Below, one piece after another: positions 10,801-19,861 of a DNA stretch of 64,000 bases. The notes under the pieces were generated by a model. That model was given only the letters and a program-made list of their open reading frames with translations. It had not been told where the DNA came from and made no database searches. This stretch comes from Acidobacteriota bacterium. Lineage in GTDB: Bacteria > Acidobacteriota > Vicinamibacteria > Fen-336. Positions within the stretch are counted from its first letter, which is position 1. The number at the start of each line of letters is the position of its first letter. The DNA lies in the NCBI GenBank assembly GCA_016199625.1, contig JACQGI010000015.1, positions 1 through 64,000 of the forward strand. Reading direction: 5' to 3'. Position numbers and translations under genes: made by a program.

Positions 10801-10876
10801 CGACGATGGCCAGCACTGGCGCCACGAGAGCCGCCAGCAACAACCCCAGGCCGACCAGGACGAGAATCGCCTCCAC
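7853..10876 (-). CDS. DUF2339 domain-containing multi-TM protein (start at GTG 10876 preferred; ORF to 10915)
   Basis: Many TMs, Pro-rich linker then FDWESLLGLKGAAWLGGITIVIASLFFAKWAIDQGLI typical of DUF2339; AGGAGGG before GTG 10876. Confidence 0.87.
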   Translation of the reverse strand: MEAILVLVGLGLLLAALVAPVLAIVALVRSSRVQTDLRSAQATIGALETRVEALAKRLAAAVHPAAKAGEAAPAAAPVSPPAPAPTPVPAAPPSPPAAPPPAAGAVRAPGPPARGAETPRPTPPPTQPPRPAPPRPEPPQAPPPSFDWESLLGLKGAAWLGGITIVIASLFFAKWAIDQGLITPQLRIAALVAAGVGSLAWAELSLRRGYSTTANAVSGAGIAILYVAFFAGHSLYHLFPLALTFALMSLVTVLAGVLAVRYDAYFTAILGLLGGFATPLALSTGVDRPVGLFSYILLLNVGLLAVALKKRWHGLVLLALAGTFVIELGWFGKFMAPEKMLVGLTAFLVFGLLYLLLPVLSKDAEDSQPLLQAGALGGTVPFLFAVLIAGNRAYSAEWPLLFGYVGLLDAALVAVALLRGRVPLLLGGALATALTLPLWAGQGLARETLWGPTLAAIALVALLNAPKRLAARVAPEALESSSLLEAAGLVGLGGLGLFALVLVARGFGEPPWAFVVLLAALFGLLVERTGEERIPGVAAVGGIACAVLVQIWFFRNAAGETLLRNLAVGLLLTLALSLVAALRSRAPVNADEDEAAVVGANLVFLAGLFGCLGSAERGGDPWPLFAALGVSMVLLVASVLRRDWTPLLPVGLAVSALFAVVWQESYFHPTDVGVVLPLYAAFFLAFLALPFLVPAPVRSLWRGRPLPWLTSALSGPAFFLALHQAIVAVWGKAWIGALPVVQAGLTVAALSGVARRFTASPADAGGQHLRLRYLALFAAIALGFVALAIPLQLDRQWITLGWALEAAAVLWLFSRLPHPGLKLFGALLYAFVGARLLLNPEVLRYQERGFPIVNWLLYTYGVSALCCFAGAWFLRRAGDTTRVGPAAAFLGLLLVFWLVNLEIVDFFSTGPYAEFAMRRQLERDLTMSVAWGLYAMVLLVIGLLREVRALRMISLGFLLLTVAKVFLYDLANLTGLYRILSFLGLGVSLILVSLLYQRFVSAREEAK

Positions 10877-10985
10877 GGCCCACCCTCCTGCGGCCGAGAC
10901 CGCCGGCCGCTCCACCGCCTTCAGGAGTACGGTACGGGCCCGGGCCGGCCGGCGACCGGCGCCCTTGTGACGGTTGCGAAACCGT

Positions 10986-11687
10986 CTACTTCCGGATCTC
11001 CCCCGTCATCGGGACGAAGCGTACCGGGAGGACGCTGCGCTGCTCGAAGCGGGTGCCGCGCCGCGTCAGGACCACGAGCTCCTGGTACTCGTCCCCCACC
11101 GGGATGACCAGGCGTCCGCCGTCCGCGAGCTGTGCCTTGAGCGGCTCGGGGATCCGAGGGGCGGCCGCCGTGACCATGATGCCGGCGAACGGCGCGGCCT
11201 CGGGCCAGCCCTGGTAGCCGTCACCCGCCCGCACCTCGACGTTCCGGTAGCCCAGCCGCAGGAGGCGCTCCTTCGCTTCGAGGGCCAGGGGCTCCACGAT
11301 CTCGATGGTGAACACCCTGGCGGCGATTTCAGCCAGGACCGCCGCCTGATAGCCGGACCCGGTTCCGACCTCGAGAACGGTCTCGCCCCCCCTGAGGCCC
11401 AGCGCTTCGGTCATGAAGGCGACGATGTAGGGCTGGGAGATCGTCTGCCCGTGGCCGATAGGAAGCGGGTGGTCGTCGTACGACTCGGCGACGAGGCCCG
11501 GAGGAACGAACAGGTGTCGCGGCACCTTCCGCAGAGCCGCCAGCGCCTTCGCGTCGCGGACCTCCCGGGCCTCGATCTGATCCGCGACCATCCGCTCCCG
11601 CGCCTGCGCCAGCGCGGCCTCGTCGGTCGCGACGGAGGCCGGCGCGCAGGAGAGCGCCGAGAGCGCCAACAGGCGGGCCATGAGCAT
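10986..11687 (-). CDS. pcm: Protein-L-isoaspartate(D-aspartate) O-methyltransferase with N-terminal export-type signal
   Basis: VPRHLFVPPGLVAESYDDHPLPIGHGQTISQPYIVAFMTEAL and VLEVGTGSGYQAAVLAEI. Confidence 0.93.
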   Translation of the reverse strand: MLMARLLALSALSCAPASVATDEAALAQARERMVADQIEAREVRDAKALAALRKVPRHLFVPPGLVAESYDDHPLPIGHGQTISQPYIVAFMTEALGLRGGETVLEVGTGSGYQAAVLAEIAARVFTIEIVEPLALEAKERLLRLGYRNVEVRAGDGYQGWPEAAPFAGIMVTAAAPRIPEPLKAQLADGGRLVIPVGDEYQELVVLTRRGTRFEQRSVLPVRFVPMTGEIRK

Positions 11688-11783
11688 CGCCGGGGGGCTG
11701 CGAATACCCTAGTTCACCACAACTCCGCCGACCACGGCAACCGCCTGAGGGCGGGGTGCGCCGAGCGCGGTGCGTTTCAGCCG

Positions 11784-13235
11784 TCAGTACGCCTGCGCGA
11801 AGTAGACCTCGCGGGGCGACGGCTTCCCGCAGCGGACGCACGCGCCCGCCGCGGCCTCCCCCTCGGTGGGGATCACGCGGATCGTGGCTTTGGTCTCTTC
11901 CTTCACCTTGGCCTCGCAGGCGGCGTCGCCGCACCAGCCGGCGACGAGGAAGCCGCGCTTCGCCTCCATGACCTGCTCGAACTGGTCGTACGTCGTCACC
12001 CGAGTCGTGTCGTCGGCCATGAACTTCCGGGCACGTTCGAGGAGCTGGCGCTGCATCGCCCCGAGGCGCTGCGGGACCTCGACGGCGAGACCGGCCAGCG
12101 GGACGAAGGCCTTCTCCCGGCTGTCGCGGCGGACGAGCACGCACTGGTCCTTCTCGATGTCCTTGGGCCCGATCTCGAGGCGCAGCGGCACGCCGCGCAT
12201 CTCCCAGTCGGCGTACTTGAACCCGGGCTGCTGTGTGTCCCGGTCGTCGAGGTGGACGCGCACGCCGGCCGCTCGCAGCACGGCCGCCACCTCACGGGCC
12301 TTGGGCAGCACCTGCTCGTTCCAGTCCCCCTTCCGCGGCGGGATGGGCACGATGACGACCTGGTGAGGGGCGATCCGGGGCGGGAGGACGAGGCCCGAGT
12401 CGTCGCCGTGGGTCATGATCATCCCGCCCACCATGCGGGTGGAGGTGCCCCAGGACGTGGACCAGGGCTTCACACGCTGCTGGTTCCGGTCCAGGTACTC
12501 GATGCCGTAGGCCGTGGCGAAGTGCTGGCCGAGGTTGTGGGACGTCCCCGCCTGGAGCGCCTTCCCGTCGGACATCAGGGCCTCGATGGCATAGGTGCGC
12601 AGCGCGCCGGCGAACTTCTCGGTGTCGGACTTCCGGCCCCAGACCACGGGCATCGCGAGGATCTCCTCCGAGAAGCTCCGGTAGACGTGGAGCATCTTGA
12701 GGGTCTCCTCCTCGGCTTGGGCCTCGGTCTCGTGGAGCGTGTGCCCTTCCTGCCACAGGAACTCCGTCGTGCGCAGGAACGGCCGCGTGACCTTTTCCCA
12801 GCGCACGACGTTGGCCCACTGGTTGATGAGGATGGGCAGGTCGCGCCACGACTTCACCCACTTGGCGTACATCGAGCAGATGATCGCCTCGGAGGTCGGT
12901 CGCACCGCGAGCGGCTCCTCGAGCTCCTCCCCCCCGCCGACGGTCACCCAGGCGCACTCCGGGGAGAAGCCCTCGACGTGCTCCTTCTCCTTCTCGAGGT
13001 AGCTCTTCGGGATGAACAGCGGGAAGTACGCGTTGACGTGGCCGGTCTCCTTGATGCGCCGGTCCATGTCGGCCTGCATGTTCTCCCAGACCGCGTAGCC
13101 GTAAGGGCGGATGATCATGCAGCCCTTGACCGGCCCGTAGTCGGCCATCTCCGCCTTGAGGACCACGTCCAGGTACCACTGGGAGAAGTCCTGGCTCTTG
13201 GGCGTGATCTCCTTGAGGGTGCGCTCTTTTTCCAT
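11784..13235 (-). CDS. proS: Prolyl-tRNA synthetase, archaeal/eukaryal type (class 3)
   Basis: ITPKSQDFSQWYLDVVLKAEMADYGPVKGCMIIRPYGYAVWENMQ; Cys-rich C-terminal domain; no INS editing domain. Confidence 0.95.
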   Translation of the reverse strand: MEKERTLKEITPKSQDFSQWYLDVVLKAEMADYGPVKGCMIIRPYGYAVWENMQADMDRRIKETGHVNAYFPLFIPKSYLEKEKEHVEGFSPECAWVTVGGGEELEEPLAVRPTSEAIICSMYAKWVKSWRDLPILINQWANVVRWEKVTRPFLRTTEFLWQEGHTLHETEAQAEEETLKMLHVYRSFSEEILAMPVVWGRKSDTEKFAGALRTYAIEALMSDGKALQAGTSHNLGQHFATAYGIEYLDRNQQRVKPWSTSWGTSTRMVGGMIMTHGDDSGLVLPPRIAPHQVVIVPIPPRKGDWNEQVLPKAREVAAVLRAAGVRVHLDDRDTQQPGFKYADWEMRGVPLRLEIGPKDIEKDQCVLVRRDSREKAFVPLAGLAVEVPQRLGAMQRQLLERARKFMADDTTRVTTYDQFEQVMEAKRGFLVAGWCGDAACEAKVKEETKATIRVIPTEGEAAAGACVRCGKPSPREVYFAQAY

Positions 13236-13237
13236 GG

Positions 13238-14260
13238 TCAGCGGGGCCCCTCCTGGGCCTTGGGGAACACGAGGGAGAGGACGACGGACACGGCGATGAC
13301 GCCGATGATGACGCCCAGGGAGATGCCGATCGGGAAGTGGCCGCCCCACAGTCGGTTGAGAATCACCATCTTGAGGCCCACGAAGACGAGCACGATCCCG
13401 AGGCCGTACTTCAGCATGTGGAACAGGTCCATGGCCCCGGCGAGCATGAAGTACAGGTTCCGGAGACCGAGGATCGCGAAGATGTTCGACGTGAAGACGA
13501 CGAGAGGCTCCTTCGTCAGGGCGAAGATGGCCGGTACGGAGTCCACGGCGAAGAGGATGTCGGTCATCTCGAGGAACAGCAGCGCGATGAAGAGGGGCGT
13601 CGCGTGGAGGACGCCCCCCAGCTTCACGAAGAAGCGCTGCTCGTGGAATTCCGCCGTCACGGGGACGAAGCGGCGGAACAGCTTGATGACGGCGTTCTCT
13701 TCGGGAAGGACCTCCTTCTCGGGGGCGAACATCATCCGGCCGCCGGTCACCACGAGGAACGCCCCGAAGAGCCACACGACCCACTCGAACCGGAGCAGGA
13801 GCGCCCCAAGGGCGATGAAGATCGCCCGGAAGACGAGGGCCCCCATGATCCCGAAGAACAGGACCCTGTGCTGGTACTTCGCCGGGATCGCGAAGTAGTT
13901 GAGGACCACGACGAACACGAAGATGTTGTCCACCGAGAGCGAGTACTCGACGACGTAGCCGGCCAGGAACTCGAGGGCCGTCTGCTTCGCCGCTCTCGCC
14001 GCGTCGAACCCCGGAATGGCCGCGAGGCTCGGGTCCACGGGGAAGTGGTGGAGCATGTACCGGTAGAAGCCGTAGTTGAACGCCAGGGCCAGGCTCACCC
14101 ACACGACGCTCCAGGCCGCGGCCTCCTTGACCGACACCGTGTGCGCCTTGCGGTGGAACACCCCGAGGTCCAGCAGCAGCAGGAGGAGGACGAAGACCGT
14201 GAAGCCCGCGTAGAACCACCAGTGGTCCTCGAACGGGAAGAGCCGGACCTCGTTCAGCAT
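13238..14260 (-). CDS. TerC family integral membrane protein
   Basis: YSLSVDNIFVFVVVLNYFAIP, LEMTDILFAVDSVPAIFA motifs. Confidence 0.93.
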   Translation of the reverse strand: MLNEVRLFPFEDHWWFYAGFTVFVLLLLLLDLGVFHRKAHTVSVKEAAAWSVVWVSLALAFNYGFYRYMLHHFPVDPSLAAIPGFDAARAAKQTALEFLAGYVVEYSLSVDNIFVFVVVLNYFAIPAKYQHRVLFFGIMGALVFRAIFIALGALLLRFEWVVWLFGAFLVVTGGRMMFAPEKEVLPEENAVIKLFRRFVPVTAEFHEQRFFVKLGGVLHATPLFIALLFLEMTDILFAVDSVPAIFALTKEPLVVFTSNIFAILGLRNLYFMLAGAMDLFHMLKYGLGIVLVFVGLKMVILNRLWGGHFPIGISLGVIIGVIAVSVVLSLVFPKAQEGPR

Positions 14261-15819
14261 GGTGCTCTCTCGGGAACCGGCGCGCCCACGTCCCCGAGGC
14301 GCGGCCGGCCCCCTTCGAGAAGCGTGTGGCCCAGGAAGCGGTCGTCGGCCCGGGGGAAGTCGCCGCGGAAGTGCCCTCCCCGGCTCTCTTCGCGGAACAG
14401 CGCCGACACGGCCATGGACCACGCCACGTCGGCGAGGTTGCGCTCCTCCGCGGCCTCGCGGTCGGCGGGTGGCGAGGGGGCCGTCCGGCGGACCTCCTCG
14501 AGGAACGCGATCAGCCCCCGGAGCCCGCCGGCGTCCCGCTCGAGGCCGAGGCCGTCCCAGGCGCGCCGCTGGATCTCCTGGCGCCGGCCCGCGGCGGCTT
14601 GCGGCGTTCCGGACGCGGGCGGGACGTCGGGCCCGACCCGCGCTTCCGGGCCGTCGGCCACCATGGCCTCGGCGGCGCGGGCACCGAACACGAGCCCTTC
14701 GAGGAGCGAGTTGCTGGCCAGGCGGTTCGCGCCGTGGACCCCCGTGCCCGCCGCCTCGCCGGCGGCGTAGAGCCCGGGGAGCGTCGTCCGCCCGTGCAGG
14801 TCCGTGGCCACGCCTCCCATGACGTAGTGGGCGGCGGGCGTCACGGGGACGGGATCCCGGCTCACGTCCACCCCGTAGCGGAGGCACGTCGCGTGGATGC
14901 GCGGGAAGCGGCTCCGCACCCGCTCCGGGTCCAGGTGGCGCAGGTCGAGTGTGACCGGGCCGCGTCCCGCCCCGTTCTCGCGGAAGATCGCCCGCGCCAC
15001 CTGGTCACGGGGGGCCAGCTCCTCCGTGAAGCGCTCCCCCGCGCCGTTGCGCAGGTGGGCGCCCTCACCCCGCACCGCCTCCGAGACGAGGAACCGCGGG
15101 GCGCCCGCCACGGCGAGGGCCGTGGGATGGAACTGGACGAACTCCATGTCCAGGAGCACCGCGCCCGCCCTCAGGGCCATGGCGACCCCGTCGCCGGTGG
15201 CCACCGGCGGGTTGGTCGTCTCGGCGAAGACCTGTCCGGCGCCACCGGTCGCCAGCAGCGTGGCGCGGCCGAGGACGGTGGTCTCGGAGCCATCCTCCTC
15301 GAGGAACCGGCACCCGACGACGCGGCCGGCGTCGAGGACGAGGTCGCTCGAGCAGGCGAAGGAGCGCACGCTGACGTTCTCGGTGACCCGCGCCCTCTCG
15401 AGGAGCGACCGGACCATCTCCCAGCCCGTGGCGTCGCCGAGGGCGTGCAGGACCCGATTGCGCGAGTGAGCCCCTTCGCGGGTGAAGTGAAAGCGCCCCT
15501 CCTCGCGGTCGAAGCGCGTTCCCCAGGAGGCCAGCTCGCGGATCCGCTCGGGCCCTTCCTCCACCAGCACCCGGGCCGCGGCCTCGGAGACGAGGCCCGC
15601 CCCCGCCGCGAGCGTGTCCTGGAGGTGGAGCCCCGCGTCGTCGTCGGGCCCCAGGGCGACGGCGACACCGCCCTGGGCGTAGCCGGTGTTGCTCTCGGTG
15701 GGTTGGTCCTTGGTCACCACCAGGACGCGCCCGTGCCGCGCGAGGCCCAAGGCCGCCCGCAGCCCCGCGATCCCGGAGCCCAGGACCAGAAAGTCCGCCC
15801 GCAACGTGTCTCCCTTCAT
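14254..15819 (-). CDS. nadB: L-aspartate oxidase
   Basis: ADFLVLGSGIAGLRAALGLA FAD motif; HYVMGGVATDLHGRTTLPGLYAAGEAAGTGVHGANRLASNSLLEGLVFG. Confidence 0.94.
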   Translation of the reverse strand: MKGDTLRADFLVLGSGIAGLRAALGLARHGRVLVVTKDQPTESNTGYAQGGVAVALGPDDDAGLHLQDTLAAGAGLVSEAAARVLVEEGPERIRELASWGTRFDREEGRFHFTREGAHSRNRVLHALGDATGWEMVRSLLERARVTENVSVRSFACSSDLVLDAGRVVGCRFLEEDGSETTVLGRATLLATGGAGQVFAETTNPPVATGDGVAMALRAGAVLLDMEFVQFHPTALAVAGAPRFLVSEAVRGEGAHLRNGAGERFTEELAPRDQVARAIFRENGAGRGPVTLDLRHLDPERVRSRFPRIHATCLRYGVDVSRDPVPVTPAAHYVMGGVATDLHGRTTLPGLYAAGEAAGTGVHGANRLASNSLLEGLVFGARAAEAMVADGPEARVGPDVPPASGTPQAAAGRRQEIQRRAWDGLGLERDAGGLRGLIAFLEEVRRTAPSPPADREAAEERNLADVAWSMAVSALFREESRGGHFRGDFPRADDRFLGHTLLEGGRPRLGDVGAPVPERAPC

Positions 15820-15960
15820 CTCTTTCACCCGACGGCTCAAAGATTCGGATTCTATCAAAAGAGCCCTTGACCCGCCTTGGACCGCGGTGCTACCTTTTCT
15901 GGGCCTCTCGGAACGCGATCCCCTCGCCCTCCCTTCGTCTCTCCCAGAAAGACGACCGAA

Positions 15961-16407
15961 GTGAAGAGCATCGTCTGCATCGTCGTGCTCGCGACCGCCC
16001 CCGTCTCGGCCCGCGACGAGACCTACACGTACACCAACGAGGACCTCGAGCGGGTCGCGCCCTACCGCGACCAGATGGGAGCGTGGACCGTCGACGGCCC
16101 CGGCCCTGGAGCCGGCAAGGCCCCGACCCCCGACCGCCAGGCGACCGCGCAGGAGGCCACCGAGCGCCGCTGGAGGCGCGAGGCGCGGCGACTCCAGGAG
16201 CGTCTCGCCCCCCGGAAGAAGCGGGCGGACGAGCTCCGCCAGAGGATCGAGGAGCGCCGCCACGCGACCGGCGCGCCGTGGAAGGACCCGCAGCGCGAGC
16301 GTCTCGAGAGCGAGCTCGAGGCCGTCGAGTTCCTGATCCGGCAGGCCGAGGACGCGTTCGAAGAGCGGGCGCGGAAGGCCGGGGCGCTCCCGGGGTGGAT
16401 CAGGTAG
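15961..16407 (+). CDS. Small secreted coiled-coil protein, family of unknown function (paralog of 25668-26321)
   Basis: Signal peptide, ETYTYTNEDLERV near N-terminus, C-terminal ARKAGALPGWIR. Confidence 0.65.
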   Translation: MKSIVCIVVLATAPVSARDETYTYTNEDLERVAPYRDQMGAWTVDGPGPGAGKAPTPDRQATAQEATERRWRREARRLQERLAPRKKRADELRQRIEERRHATGAPWKDPQRERLESELEAVEFLIRQAEDAFEERARKAGALPGWIR

Positions 16408-16436
16408 CCGGGTCCCGTGTGCTATCCTGCCCGCCT

Positions 16437-17534
16437 GTGATCGAGATCCCCGTCGAGCTGGGCGCGCGGCGCTACGCGGTGAGCATCGGCCACGGCGTGT
16501 GCGGCCTCCTCCCGGAGATCCTGTCGTCGTTCCGCGGCCGGCGGATCGTCGTCGTGTCGAACAGCCGCGTGTGGTCGCTCCACGGCCCTCGCGTGGAGAA
16601 GCCCCTGCGAGCGCTGGGCCCGCTCTCGCGAGCCCTCGTCCCCGACGGAGAGCGTCACAAGTCCCGGGAGACCCTGAACGCGCTCCACGACGCGTTCCTC
16701 GACGCCCGTCTCTCCCGCGACGGCCTCGTCGTGGCCTTCGGAGGCGGCGTCGTCGGGGACCTGGCCGGCTTCGCCGCCGCCACGTACATGCGCGGCCTGG
16801 ACTGGATCGTGGTCCCCACGACCCTCCTCGCCATGGTGGACAGCGCCGTCGGCGGCAAGGTCGGGATCAACCATCCCCGGGCCAAGAACCTCATCGGGGC
16901 GTTCCACCAGCCCGGTGCAGTGGTGGCCGACCCGGCGCTCCTCGCCACGCTGCCGCCCCGCGAGCTGCGCAGCGGCGTCTACGAGGTCCTCAAGTGCGGG
17001 GTCCTCGGGGACCGGGCGCTCTTCAAGGCCCTGCAGCGCGCTCCGCAGGGGCTGGCCGGGTGGGAGCGCATCGACACGGAGAACGCCATCGCCTCGGCCT
17101 GCCGGATCAAGGCCGAGGTCGTGGAGAAGGACGAGCGCGAGGGGGGCCTGCGCCGCGTCCTGAACCTCGGCCACACCCTCGGCCACGCGCTGGAGGCGGT
17201 GACCCGCTACCGCCGGTTCACCCACGGCGAGGCGGTGGGCTGGGGGCTCGTGGGCGCCGGCTGGATCTCCCGCCGGCGCGGCCTGCTCAGCGAATCGGCC
17301 TTCGACGCCGTCGCGGGGGCGGTGGATCACCTGGGCCCCCGGCCCCGGGTTTCGGACCTCTCGCCCGAGCGGATCCTCAAGGCCGTGGGCCACGACAAGA
17401 AGGCGCGGGGCGGCCGCCTCACCTTCGTGCTGCCCACCGGCGTCGGGCGCGTCGTCGTGCGCGACGACGTCCAGCCGGCGGAGATCGAGCGCGCCCTCGA
17501 GGTGATGGCCGCCCGGGAGGCGCTCCTCGGCTGA
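16437..17534 (+). CDS. aroB: 3-dehydroquinate synthase
   Basis: VVAFGGGVVGDLAGFAAATYMRGLDWIVVPTTLLAMVDSAVGGKVGINHPRAKNLIGAFHQP. Confidence 0.97.
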   Translation: MIEIPVELGARRYAVSIGHGVCGLLPEILSSFRGRRIVVVSNSRVWSLHGPRVEKPLRALGPLSRALVPDGERHKSRETLNALHDAFLDARLSRDGLVVAFGGGVVGDLAGFAAATYMRGLDWIVVPTTLLAMVDSAVGGKVGINHPRAKNLIGAFHQPGAVVADPALLATLPPRELRSGVYEVLKCGVLGDRALFKALQRAPQGLAGWERIDTENAIASACRIKAEVVEKDEREGGLRRVLNLGHTLGHALEAVTRYRRFTHGEAVGWGLVGAGWISRRRGLLSESAFDAVAGAVDHLGPRPRVSDLSPERILKAVGHDKKARGGRLTFVLPTGVGRVVVRDDVQPAEIERALEVMAAREALLG

Positions 17535-17542
17535 CGTCGGGC

Positions 17543-18469
17543 CTACCGCTGGCCGAGGAGGAGCAGCAGGAGCGCCTTCTGGGTGTGGAGCCGGTTCTCC
17601 GCCTCGTCGAAGACCACGGACTGCGGCCCGTCGATGACGTCCGCGGCCACCTCTTCCCCGCGGTGGGCCGGCAGGCAGTGCATGAACACGGCCTCCTGGA
17701 CCGCCACGGCCATGAGCTCCGACGTCACCTGGTAGCCGTCGAAGGCCTGCCGCCGCGAGTCCGCCTCCGCCTCCTGTCCCATCGAGGCCCAGACGTCGGT
17801 GTAGACGAGGTCGGCGCCGGCCACGGCGGCCCTCGGGTCGCTGGTCACCACCGGGATGGGTGTCCGGGCCTTCTGGGCGTCGCGGGCGGAGCTCTTCACG
17901 ATGAGAGGATTGGGCTCGTAGCCGTTCGGGCAAGCCGCGGCGAACGACATGCCCAGCTTGACGGCGCCGATCATCAGCTCGTGGCACACGTTGTTGCCGT
18001 CCCCGACGTAGGCCACCTTGAGCCGCTCGATCTCCCCACGCCGCTCGCGCAGCGTGAAGTAGTCCGCCAGCGCCTGGCAGGGGTGCAGGAGGTCCGAGAG
18101 CCCGTTGATCACGGGGACCGTTCCGTACTTCGCCAGGTCGAGGATGTCCTGGTGGGTGAACACCCGCGCCATGATGCCGTCCACGTACCGCGAGAGCACC
18201 CGCGCCGTGTCGGCGATGGTCTCGCCTCGATGGAGCTGGATGTCGTTGGCACCCAGATAGAGGGACGTCCCTCCGAGCTGGAACATCCCCACCTCGAAGG
18301 ACACCCGGGTCCGGGTGGACGGCTTCTGGAAGATCATCGCGAGCGACTTGCCCTCGAGGGCCCGGGCGTAGGCCTTCGGGTCGGCCTTCATCCGGCCGGC
18401 CAGGTCGAAGACCTCCTCGATGTCTTCCCGGGAGTAGTCCTTGAGTGAGAGCAGGTGCTTCTGTTTCAT
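17543..18469 (-). CDS. argF: Ornithine carbamoyltransferase
   Basis: FQKPSTRTRVSFEVGMFQLGG, HPCQALADYFTLRE, HCLPAHRGEEV. Confidence 0.97.
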   Translation of the reverse strand: MKQKHLLSLKDYSREDIEEVFDLAGRMKADPKAYARALEGKSLAMIFQKPSTRTRVSFEVGMFQLGGTSLYLGANDIQLHRGETIADTARVLSRYVDGIMARVFTHQDILDLAKYGTVPVINGLSDLLHPCQALADYFTLRERRGEIERLKVAYVGDGNNVCHELMIGAVKLGMSFAAACPNGYEPNPLIVKSSARDAQKARTPIPVVTSDPRAAVAGADLVYTDVWASMGQEAEADSRRQAFDGYQVTSELMAVAVQEAVFMHCLPAHRGEEVAADVIDGPQSVVFDEAENRLHTQKALLLLLLGQR

Positions 18470-18474
18470 CCGCG

Positions 18475-19782
18475 TCAGAGGCTCCTCAGGACGTCGGTCA
18501 AGTCGGGCTTGCCGATCTCCTGGAGCTCGTAGCTGACGCGCAGGGCCGGCTTGGTGATCCGGATGATGCGGCGCAGGTCGATGGGCGTCGCGATGAGCAC
18601 GAGATCTGCGGGGGTACGCTCCACGGTCGCCTCGAGGTCGCGCATCTGCTCGTCGCCGTAGCCCATGGCGGGTAGGAGGGTCCCGATCTCCGGGTAGGTC
18701 TCGAAGGTCCGGGTGATGGAGCCGACCGTGTAGGGGCGCGGGTCCACGATGTCGGCGGCGCCGTGCTTCATCGCCGCCACGACGCCGGCCCCGTACTTCA
18801 TCTCGCCGTGGGTCAGCGTCGGGCCGTCCTCGATGGCGAGGACGCGCTTGCCGCGGATCGCCGACGGGTCGTCCACGAAGATGGGCGACGCCGCGTCCAC
18901 CACCGTGGCCCGCGGGTTGACCTCGTGGATCGAGCGTCGGACCTCGGCGACCCCCGCGGCGTCGGCGGTGTCGATCTTGTTGATCACGACGACGTGGGCC
19001 CGGCGCAAGTTCGCCTCGCCGGGGTGGTACGTCGTCTCGTGACCCGGGCGGTGGGGGTCGGCCACGACGATCTCGACGTCGGGGAGGTAGAACGGCAGGT
19101 CGTTGTTGCCGCCGTCCCACACGATGACGTCGGCCTCCTTCTCGGCCTCGGCCAGGATCGCCCCGTAGTCGACACCGGCGTAGATGACCCCGCCCGAGGC
19201 GATGTGGGGCTCGTACTCCTCGCGCTCCTCGATCGTGCAGCGGTGCAGGTCGAGGTCCTCCATCTTCGCGAAGCGCTGGACCCGCTGGCGCACGAGGTCC
19301 CCGTACGGCATGGGGTGCCGGATCGCGACGACGCGCCGCCCCTTCTCGCGCAGGATCCGGATGACGCGGCGGGTCGTCTGGCTCTTGCCGCTCCCCGTGC
19401 GCACGGCGCACACCGAGACGACGGGCACCCTGGCCTTCAGCATGCTGGCCCTGGGGCCGACGAGGCGGAAGTCGGCCCCCGCGGCGAGGACGATCGAGGC
19501 CTTGTGCATCACGGTCTCGTGGGAGACGTCGCTGTAGGAGAAGATCACCTCGTCGGCGCCCAGCTCCCCTACGAGGCGCGTCAGATCGGACTCGGGGTGG
19601 ATGGGAATCCCCTCGGGATAGCGGGGACCGGCCAGCTCGGGGGGATAGCGCCGCCCCTCGATGTTGGGGATCTGGGTGGCCGTGAAGGCCACGACCAGCG
19701 ACCCCGGCTCGTCCCGGAAGACGGTGTTGAAGTTGTGGAAGTCGCGTCCCGCGGCCCCCATGATGACGATGCGCCTCGGCAC
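18475..19782 (-). CDS. Cyclic 2,3-diphosphoglycerate synthetase-like GTPase
   Basis: MGAAGRDFHNFNTVFRDEPGSLVVAFTATQIPNIEGRRYPPELAG, P-loop RTGSGKSQTTR, VWDGGNNDLPFYLPDVEIVVADPHR; strong SD before GTG. Confidence 0.85.
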   Translation of the reverse strand: MPRRIVIMGAAGRDFHNFNTVFRDEPGSLVVAFTATQIPNIEGRRYPPELAGPRYPEGIPIHPESDLTRLVGELGADEVIFSYSDVSHETVMHKASIVLAAGADFRLVGPRASMLKARVPVVSVCAVRTGSGKSQTTRRVIRILREKGRRVVAIRHPMPYGDLVRQRVQRFAKMEDLDLHRCTIEEREEYEPHIASGGVIYAGVDYGAILAEAEKEADVIVWDGGNNDLPFYLPDVEIVVADPHRPGHETTYHPGEANLRRAHVVVINKIDTADAAGVAEVRRSIHEVNPRATVVDAASPIFVDDPSAIRGKRVLAIEDGPTLTHGEMKYGAGVVAAMKHGAADIVDPRPYTVGSITRTFETYPEIGTLLPAMGYGDEQMRDLEATVERTPADLVLIATPIDLRRIIRITKPALRVSYELQEIGKPDLTDVLRSL

Positions 19783-19809
19783 GTGACCCTCCTCCGTGGA
19801 CCGGCGGCC

Positions 19810-19839
19810 ATCATATCGGCCGCGTTCCCGGCGAGTCAA
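19810..19839 (-). promoter_or_regulatory. Sigma-70-like promoter TTGACT-N18-TATGAT for the GTPase-argF operon
   Basis: TTGACT at 19839-19834, TATGAT at 19815-19810. Confidence 0.6.
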
Positions 19840-19861
19840 ACAACGTGGTTCAATGGGTGCG

